The translations under genes and the position numbers were made by a program. Below are positions 58,988 through 64,000 of a DNA stretch of 64,000 nucleotides, piece by piece. Every line of letters starts with the position of its first letter. Position 1 is the first letter of the stretch. Origin of the DNA: an uncultured Prevotellaceae bacterium (GTDB taxonomy: Bacteria > Bacteroidota > Bacteroidia > Bacteroidales > Bacteroidaceae); assembly GCA_902780025.1 (NCBI GenBank), contig CACZDV010000001.1, positions 124,001 to 188,000 on the forward strand, written 5' to 3'. The notes beneath the pieces were generated by a model. It was not told the origin of the DNA and ran no database searches. It worked only from the letters and a program-made list of their open reading frames with translations.

Positions 58988-60784
58988 ATGATGAAGAGAT
59001 TATTCTTTTGGCTCGTCGTGGCGGGCCTGACAATGACGGCATCAGCCCAGCGGCTGACGTCGCCGAACGGGAAGTTGTCGGTGGAGATAAAGGGCGGTCA
59101 GTTGATGATTGCTTACCAGGGACAGCAGGTGTTGCAGATGAAGGATGCTCAGGCAGCACTGCCTCTTAAAGCGCTGAAGACCAAGAAGGTGAAGGCCGAC
59201 TACACGATGATTGAGGGTAAACGCAGTCATTGTAGCAACGAGGCCAACGAGTATAGGGTAGGGCAGATGACCGTGCGCCTCTACAACGACGGACTGGCCT
59301 ACCGCTATGAGTCGCCTGTCAAGGAGCAGGCGGCCTACGTCATTCCCGAGGGCATGAAGCGCTGGATGATGCAGTGGACGGATGGCGCCGAGAACTTCTA
59401 TCCGCTGATGACGACGTATAAGGAGAAGGCCCATCGGTCGTTCAGTGCAGTGTCGAAGGATGCCGACGGCAACTGCGTTCGCTGGAGTTTCCCGGCATTG
59501 CTGGAACTGAAGGACGGCGTGTTTGCCCTGTTGACGGAGGCGAACATCGAGAAAGGTCAGAGTGCATCGTCGATGTATAATGAGGGCGAAGTGTACCGCG
59601 TGGTGCCTGATGAAACGATTGCAGGCGAGACCTGCGAGCACTCGCCGTGGCGGCTGGTGATTCTCGGTTCGCTGGGCGACGTGGTGGAGTCAACGTTGGT
59701 CACTGACGTCAGCGAGCCCTGTAAGCTGGAAGACACGAGCTGGATTAAGCCCGGCGTGGTGTCGTGGGTTTACTGGGCCTACAACCACGGGTCGGACGAC
59801 TATAACATCATCAAGAAATACACTGACCTGGCCGCTACGCTGAAACTTCCCTACGTGCTGATTGACGCTGAGTGGGATAGAATGAAGGACGGCAAGACGG
59901 TGGAGGACGCCGTCAACTACGCCAAGTCGATGGGTGTGAAGCCGATGATATGGTATAACTCCAGTGTGGGCTGGATTGACGGTGCGCCGACGCCGAAGTT
60001 CCGCCTGAATAAGCCCGAGGACCGAGAGAAAGAGTTTGCCTGGTGCGAGAAGATTGGCGTAGCAGGTGTGAAGATTGACTTCTTCAGCGGTGAGAACCAG
60101 AAGAATATGGACTACTGCATCGACCTGATGGAGAGTGCCGCCCGCCACCACTTGCTGGTCAACTTCCACGGTGCCACGGTGCCCCGCGGATGGCAGCGCA
60201 CCTATCCGAACCTGCTGTCGACGGAGGGCGTCTATGGTGCTGAGTGGTACAATAACGTGGCGACCTTCACCGACAAGGCCGCCTGCCACAACGCCACGCT
60301 GCCCTTCACCCGCAACGTCATCGGGCCGATGGACTACACCCCCTGTGCCTTCAGCGACTCCCAGCATCCGCACATCACCAGTCATGCCCACGAGCTGGCG
60401 CTGACGGTGCTCTTCGAGAGTGGTCTGCAGCACTTGGCCGACCGTCCTGAGAGTTTCTTGGCACAGCCGAAGGCCGTGCAGGACTTCCTGTCGACGCTGC
60501 CCGCAGCCTGGGACGAGACCCGCTTCGTCAGCGGCTATCCCGGCGAGAGCTGTGTGTTGGCCCGTCGCAGTGGCAATACGTGGTATGTAGCCGGCATCAA
60601 CGGCACCGACAACGAAAAGACCCTCACCGTGCCCCTTGATTTCCTCAAGGGGAAATACGCTGCCACCCTGTTTGCCGACAGCGGCAGCAAGGAAGAGCCG
60701 TGGCGCATTGAGACCATACAAAAACTCCCCGCTACTGTCACTTGCCAGCCGCGAGGAGGTTTTATCTTCCGTATAGAACGTTAA
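58988..60784 (+). CDS. GH97 glycoside hydrolase, probable alpha-galactosidase
   Basis: This 598-aa secreted protein (signal peptide MMKRLFFWLVVAGLTMTASA) has the N-terminal beta-sandwich of GH97 (about 22-260), the (beta/alpha)8 barrel (about 265-520; VSWVYWAYNHGSDDYNIIKK, PYVLIDAEWDRM) and a C-terminal beta domain. Asp364 in GVKIDFFSGENQ takes the position of the catalytic nucleophile of the retaining alpha-galactosidase branch, whereas the inverting glucosidase branch has a Glu base elsewhere. This supports alpha-galactosidase. It follows GH3 by 13 bp. Its stop is 1 bp from the convergent reductase gene. Confidence 0.92.
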   Translation: MMKRLFFWLVVAGLTMTASAQRLTSPNGKLSVEIKGGQLMIAYQGQQVLQMKDAQAALPLKALKTKKVKADYTMIEGKRSHCSNEANEYRVGQMTVRLYNDGLAYRYESPVKEQAAYVIPEGMKRWMMQWTDGAENFYPLMTTYKEKAHRSFSAVSKDADGNCVRWSFPALLELKDGVFALLTEANIEKGQSASSMYNEGEVYRVVPDETIAGETCEHSPWRLVILGSLGDVVESTLVTDVSEPCKLEDTSWIKPGVVSWVYWAYNHGSDDYNIIKKYTDLAATLKLPYVLIDAEWDRMKDGKTVEDAVNYAKSMGVKPMIWYNSSVGWIDGAPTPKFRLNKPEDREKEFAWCEKIGVAGVKIDFFSGENQKNMDYCIDLMESAARHHLLVNFHGATVPRGWQRTYPNLLSTEGVYGAEWYNNVATFTDKAACHNATLPFTRNVIGPMDYTPCAFSDSQHPHITSHAHELALTVLFESGLQHLADRPESFLAQPKAVQDFLSTLPAAWDETRFVSGYPGESCVLARRSGNTWYVAGINGTDNEKTLTVPLDFLKGKYAATLFADSGSKEEPWRIETIQKLPATVTCQPRGGFIFRIER

Positions 60785-60785
60785 G

Positions 60786-62144
60786 TCAGGTCCGTGGACC
60801 GCGCAGCGTCTCTACGATGCGAGCCAACTGGTTTGGAATACGTATCTGCTGCGGACACTTTGACAGACACTCCTCGCAGTCTTGACAGGCGTAAGCCCAG
60901 GTCTTCTCTTCGGGGAGTGCCTTTTTGTAGGCATCCATGAACTGCTGCTTACGCTCGGCGTAGTCGGGAGCCGACTTGTCGGGCAACGGCAGGATGTGGT
61001 TGGTGACAGCCTCGCTGTAGACGGCGAAGTTGCCGGGGATGTTCACACCGTAGGGGCAGGGCATGCAGTACTCGCAGGTGGTACAGGGGATGGTGGGGAA
61101 GCCCGACATCTGGTCGGCAATCTTGGCCAACAGCCGGTTCTCGGCCTCGGTGCAAACTTCAAGCGGCGAGAAGGTCTTGATGTTTTCCTCCAGATGGTCC
61201 ATGCGGTTCATGCCGCTCAGGGTGGTCAGGATGTTGGGATAGGAACCCACCCAGCGGAAGGCCCAGCGGGCCGTGCTGTCATCGGGGCGCATCGCCTTCA
61301 GCTGGTCGGTCAGTTCGCTGGCCATACGTCCGAAGGCACCGCCGCGCAGCGGTTCCATGACTACACACTGTACACCGGTCTTCTCACACTTGTCGTAGAG
61401 ATACTCGGCGTCAGCATCCGAACGCCGGCCACCGCGCATCGAAGCGTGGCGCCAGTCGAGGAAGTTCATCTGTATCTGCACGAAGTCCCAGTGATACTCT
61501 TCCTGATGGTCGAGCAGCCAGTCGAAGTCGCGCACATCGCCGTGGTAGGAAAAACCGAGGTGCTTGATGCGTCCCTCCTTGCGCTCCTTGAGCAGGAAGT
61601 CGAGCACACCGTTGTCGAGGAAACGGCCCTTCAGCGAGTCCATGCCACCGCCGATGCCGTGGAGCAGGTAGTAGTCGATGTAGTCAACCTTCAGCTTCTC
61701 CAACGACCGTTCGTACAGTCCCTTCGACTCTTCGAACGTCCATAGACGGCGGTTCTGGTTCGACATCTTCGTGGCTACGAAGTACTTGTCGCGGGGATGA
61801 CGCGACAGGGCGTTGCCCATCAGCACCTCCGACTGTCCACCCATATACATGGGGGCCGTGTCGTAGTAGTTGACACCGTGCTCAATGGCGTAATCCACCA
61901 GTTCGTTGACCTCGTCCTGATTGTTGGGCAGTCGCATCATGCCGAAGCCCAGGAGCGAGATTTCTTCTCCCGAACCGTGCTGGACGCGGTAGGTCATGCG
62001 GTTGTTGGCCGTCTTGCCTTTCTTTTCTTGCGCCAGGACGTTGATGGGGTCGATGGCCATGAGTGCCATCGCCGATCCTGCTCCGATTCCTATGCGCCGC
62101 AGGAACTCCCGTCGGCTCATGCTGTTCTGTTTGTCGTTACTCAT
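60786..62144 (-). CDS. Aldo/keto reductase with Tat signal and two C-terminal Fe-S motifs
   Basis: This 452-aa protein begins with a twin-arginine signal (MSRREFLRRIGIGAGSAMAL), so it is likely exported folded. The aldo/keto reductase barrel spans about 45-335 (LGFGMMRLP, YDTAPMYMGGQSE, Lys in VATKMS, YYLLHG). The C-terminal domain carries two ferredoxin-type clusters, CTTCEYCMPCPYG and CQDCEECLSKCPQ, each with four Cys for a 4Fe-4S centre. Such fused reductases are common in gut Bacteroidales; the substrate is unknown. It is 24 bp behind the GH9 gene and probably cotranscribed. Confidence 0.93.
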   Translation of the reverse strand: MSNDKQNSMSRREFLRRIGIGAGSAMALMAIDPINVLAQEKKGKTANNRMTYRVQHGSGEEISLLGFGMMRLPNNQDEVNELVDYAIEHGVNYYDTAPMYMGGQSEVLMGNALSRHPRDKYFVATKMSNQNRRLWTFEESKGLYERSLEKLKVDYIDYYLLHGIGGGMDSLKGRFLDNGVLDFLLKERKEGRIKHLGFSYHGDVRDFDWLLDHQEEYHWDFVQIQMNFLDWRHASMRGGRRSDADAEYLYDKCEKTGVQCVVMEPLRGGAFGRMASELTDQLKAMRPDDSTARWAFRWVGSYPNILTTLSGMNRMDHLEENIKTFSPLEVCTEAENRLLAKIADQMSGFPTIPCTTCEYCMPCPYGVNIPGNFAVYSEAVTNHILPLPDKSAPDYAERKQQFMDAYKKALPEEKTWAYACQDCEECLSKCPQQIRIPNQLARIVETLRGPRT

Positions 62145-62168
62145 AAAGTCTTTGTTTTGGTTTTGTTG

Positions 62169-63890
62169 TTATTGCAGTTCAGCCTCTAACCAGCCGAGGA
62201 GGGCCAGGATGGAGGCGTTCCAGTTGATGGCTATTTCGTTGCTGGCGTAAGAGTCGGTGACATCGGTGTACGACTCGTCGGGCTGTTTCGACGGATAGAC
62301 TTTTACTTCAGCAATGTCCTGCTGTTGCGGGTTGGGCCCTCCGGCCACCAGTCCTGGGAAGGGTGCCTCGATGTTGTCGGCCGCCGAGATGCGGTGATGC
62401 GGATGCATGGGACTCTTCGTGCCAAAGCCCGTGATGTAGCAGTAGCCCGTGGCGTTGCGTCCCAGGACATAGTCAGCATTTTCAAGAGCAGCAGTCAGGT
62501 ATTTCTTGTCACCTGTCAGTCGGTAGGCAATGCAAAGGGTCACACCGTTGGCACCGAAGGTCTCGGCCAGACAGCCCCAGCCGAAGTCGCGCGGCGAGTT
62601 GCCGCAGGGTGTCTGGAATGATGACTTGGAAGTTGTGGCGACAAGACTGTCGCAGTAGGATAGAAGCCTCACCCCCAGCCCCTCTCCAACTGGAGAGGGG
62701 AGTGGTTTGTCTTGCGTCAGCCAGTCGTAGGTGCCGAGGGCGGCGACGTTACCCCAGGTCGGGGCCGAGAAACGGCGCGGCTGGTTCTTGGCGATGACCT
62801 CGGCAAACTGCGGGTCGCCCGTCAGCAGGTGTAACTCGGTAGCGGCCCAATACCACTCGTCGGTCAGGCTGAAGTCGCCGTATTCGCCAGTGGTGACGGC
62901 AGGCTTGTGCTGTTCGCTCATCCTGGCCTGCTGGTAGAGTACGCGGGGATTACGCTCGGCCCATCCGTAGGCAGCCATTGCGGCACGGGCAGCCTCGTCG
63001 GTGAACGTCGGGTAGTCCTTGTTACCCTTATAGATACGGGCGGCCTGAGCCATGACGGCAGCAAAGTCGAGCGTGGCGGCAGTACTCTTCTGTACCACGT
63101 AGCGCTGTTGTTTGCAGTCCGTCGGCAGGATGAAACTCTCGAAGTTAGGCGTGGTCAGTTTGTGATAGACGCCACCGTCGTAGGGATCCTGCATGGTGAG
63201 CATCCAGCGCAGGTTGAAGTAGAGTTCGTCGAGCATGTCTGCCGTCTGGTTCTGACTCTCGGGAATGTTGACGGTCAGCGACTGGTAGTAGTCGCGGTTC
63301 TGCTCGTAGCTGCAGAGCATGATGCCGATGGAGAATGCCGAGTTGACGATGTATTTGTTATAGTCGCCAGCGTCGTACCAGCCGCCGGGCGACGAGATGA
63401 TGCTTCCGGCAGGACGGCCTAAGGAGGCAGCCGAAGGATGGACGAGCACCTTGGTGTCAGGATGTCCGACGGGACGGGCGTATGCTCCGGCATACTTGGC
63501 CTCGATGGCTACGCCGGAGCGGATGAGGTAGAAAGCCTTGAGTGTGGCGGCAGTAACGTCGCGCAGGGCGCCCTCTTTAACGGCAAACGTTGCCGACTCC
63601 TTGCCGCTGCTGATGGTATAGGTGCCGGGCTGTGTCAGACTGCTGAAGTCGATGACCGTGCGCTTCTTCCCCGACCACGGCGATGTAGCGGTACGAAGGA
63701 CACGCGGCTTCACGGCCTTGCGGCCTGTGGCGGCATCCTTGATGGTGACAGACTTGGCTGTGCCTTCAACGACTGCGATTTTCTCTTGGTTGGGGTACAT
63801 ACCAACCTGATTGAGGCGGATTTGAGCCCCGGCGACTGTCGGCAGCGCAAGGAATGTGCCGAACAGCAGGGTGTAGATAGTTTTTGCCAT
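62169..63890 (-). CDS. GH9 endoglucanase with N-terminal Ig-like domain
   Basis: The start at 63890 (MAKTIYTLLFGTFLALPTVA) gives a good signal peptide and 573 aa; the frame runs further upstream without support. The N-terminal CelD_N Ig-like domain (about 24-110; IRLNQVGMYPNQEK) precedes the (alpha/alpha)6 barrel with Asp173 and Asp176 in GGWYDAGDYNKY, the His motif SPMHPHHR and the acid Glu552 in SYASNEIAIN. All GH9 catalytic residues are present. It would cut beta-1,4-glucan or xyloglucan backbones. Residues about 395-409 (PLPSPVGEGLGVRLL) come from an in-frame GC-rich palindromic repeat. Operon with the reductase behind and a further gene ahead. Confidence 0.93.
   Translation of the reverse strand: MAKTIYTLLFGTFLALPTVAGAQIRLNQVGMYPNQEKIAVVEGTAKSVTIKDAATGRKAVKPRVLRTATSPWSGKKRTVIDFSSLTQPGTYTISSGKESATFAVKEGALRDVTAATLKAFYLIRSGVAIEAKYAGAYARPVGHPDTKVLVHPSAASLGRPAGSIISSPGGWYDAGDYNKYIVNSAFSIGIMLCSYEQNRDYYQSLTVNIPESQNQTADMLDELYFNLRWMLTMQDPYDGGVYHKLTTPNFESFILPTDCKQQRYVVQKSTAATLDFAAVMAQAARIYKGNKDYPTFTDEAARAAMAAYGWAERNPRVLYQQARMSEQHKPAVTTGEYGDFSLTDEWYWAATELHLLTGDPQFAEVIAKNQPRRFSAPTWGNVAALGTYDWLTQDKPLPSPVGEGLGVRLLSYCDSLVATTSKSSFQTPCGNSPRDFGWGCLAETFGANGVTLCIAYRLTGDKKYLTAALENADYVLGRNATGYCYITGFGTKSPMHPHHRISAADNIEAPFPGLVAGGPNPQQQDIAEVKVYPSKQPDESYTDVTDSYASNEIAINWNASILALLGWLEAELQ
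62669..62700. repeat. GC-rich palindromic repeat in frame in the GH9 gene
   Basis: CCCCTCTCCA (62679-62688) and TGGAGAGGGG (62691-62700) form a perfect 10-bp stem, preceded by CTCACCCCCAG. It encodes LPSPVGEGLGVR on the minus strand. It resembles the repeat in the GH31 gene (28789-28862) in composition and in keeping the frame. Confidence 0.8.
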
Positions 63891-63912
63891 TAGATAAAAG
63901 GTTAGGAAGGAG

Positions 63913-63937
63913 CTTCCGCAATCAATGATTGCGGAAG
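63913..63937. other. Perfect 12-bp hairpin at the end of the partial gene
   Basis: CTTCCGCAATCA and its complement are separated by a single base. On the minus strand the hairpin contains the stop codon of the upstream partial gene. No U-tract follows, so it is not a standard terminator. Confidence 0.6.
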
Positions 63938-64000
63938 TTCCATTTCGAATTGTCACTATTGAAGTCGTACTCGGCCAGTGTGGGAGTCGAGTCGCCTGCA
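63922..64000 (-). CDS. C-terminal end of an unidentified gene, cut by window edge
   Basis: The minus strand is open from the window edge to TGA at 63922 and gives a 25-residue end (TPTLAEYDFNSDNSKWNFRN then His). It lies 31 bp before the GH9 start on the same strand, so it is probably the preceding gene of that operon. Too short to identify. Confidence 0.5.
   Translation of the reverse strand, partial: AGDSTPTLAEYDFNSDNSKWNFRNH

Noticed and set aside
63913..63937. Terminator for the partial gene at the right edge
   Set aside because: The hairpin is perfect but contains the stop codon and is not followed by a U-tract on the minus strand; the next gene is only 31 bp away, so read-through is more likely.

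Overview
The window is chromosomal DNA of a polysaccharide-degrading member of the Bacteroidales, most likely Prevotellaceae. The evidence is a SusC/SusD pair, a hybrid two-component regulator, many secreted glycoside hydrolases and esterases, absence of Shine-Dalgarno sites, repeated Bacteroidetes -7 promoter elements (TAnnTTTG), and several secreted proteins ending in a YDLSGR...GIYxxxGKKVIIK type tail that is familiar from Prevotella. I cannot name the species.

Layout. 1-3770: the 3' end of a SusC-type TonB-dependent transporter and its SusD lipoprotein. 3771-8340: a terminator-ended small transcript candidate, a 1298-aa hybrid two-component sensor/regulator and a small DUF5053-like gene. 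8341-9035: a gene-free stretch with a striking inverted array of short words. 9036-27107: secreted enzymes and surface proteins (two large proteins of unknown function, each followed by a small M-x-K-x-Y-I-x-P protein; GH51; an alpha/beta-hydrolase; a lamin-tail/CotH protein; GH3; a tandem CE1-like esterase). 27291-34238: a tight operon of GH31 alpha-xylosidase, a DUF6057 membrane protein, a TolB-like lipoprotein with a CxxCH motif, and a CE6 acetyl esterase. 34402-38625: GH43-CBM6 and GH30 on the minus strand. 38793-40879: PadR/PspC stress pair. 41195-49525: a DUF1593 protein, then an ECF sigma factor, a membrane-anchored partner, a secreted protein, a CotH lipoprotein, a SIMPL protein and a thioredoxin-domain protein. 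49616-52111: Fic plus HipB/HipA, sitting between two paralogous thioredoxin-domain genes. 54592-56434: a sigma factor with a C-terminal membrane segment and an overlapping lipoprotein gene. 56572-64000: GH3 and GH97 on plus, aldo/keto reductase, GH9 and a partial gene on minus.

Taken together the enzymes fit hemicellulose use. GH51 and GH43 would remove arabinose, CE1 and CE6 feruloyl and acetyl groups, GH3 would cut xylo- or gluco-oligosaccharides, GH31 would remove alpha-xylose from xyloglucan, and GH9, GH30 and GH97 would handle glucan and galactose-type linkages. The SusCD pair would import products and the hybrid regulator would sense them. This substrate assignment is inference.

The most unusual non-coding content is (i) the mirrored ten-site array at 8461-8922, whose word order and spacing are exactly symmetrical about 8691.5, and (ii) a dispersed class of tandem 7-8 nt repeats. 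In these the word differs from locus to locus but the period is constant. They lie between divergent promoters, across gene ends where they supply stop codons, and in frame inside a GH3 gene. GC-rich foldback repeats also sit in frame inside the GH31 and GH9 genes.
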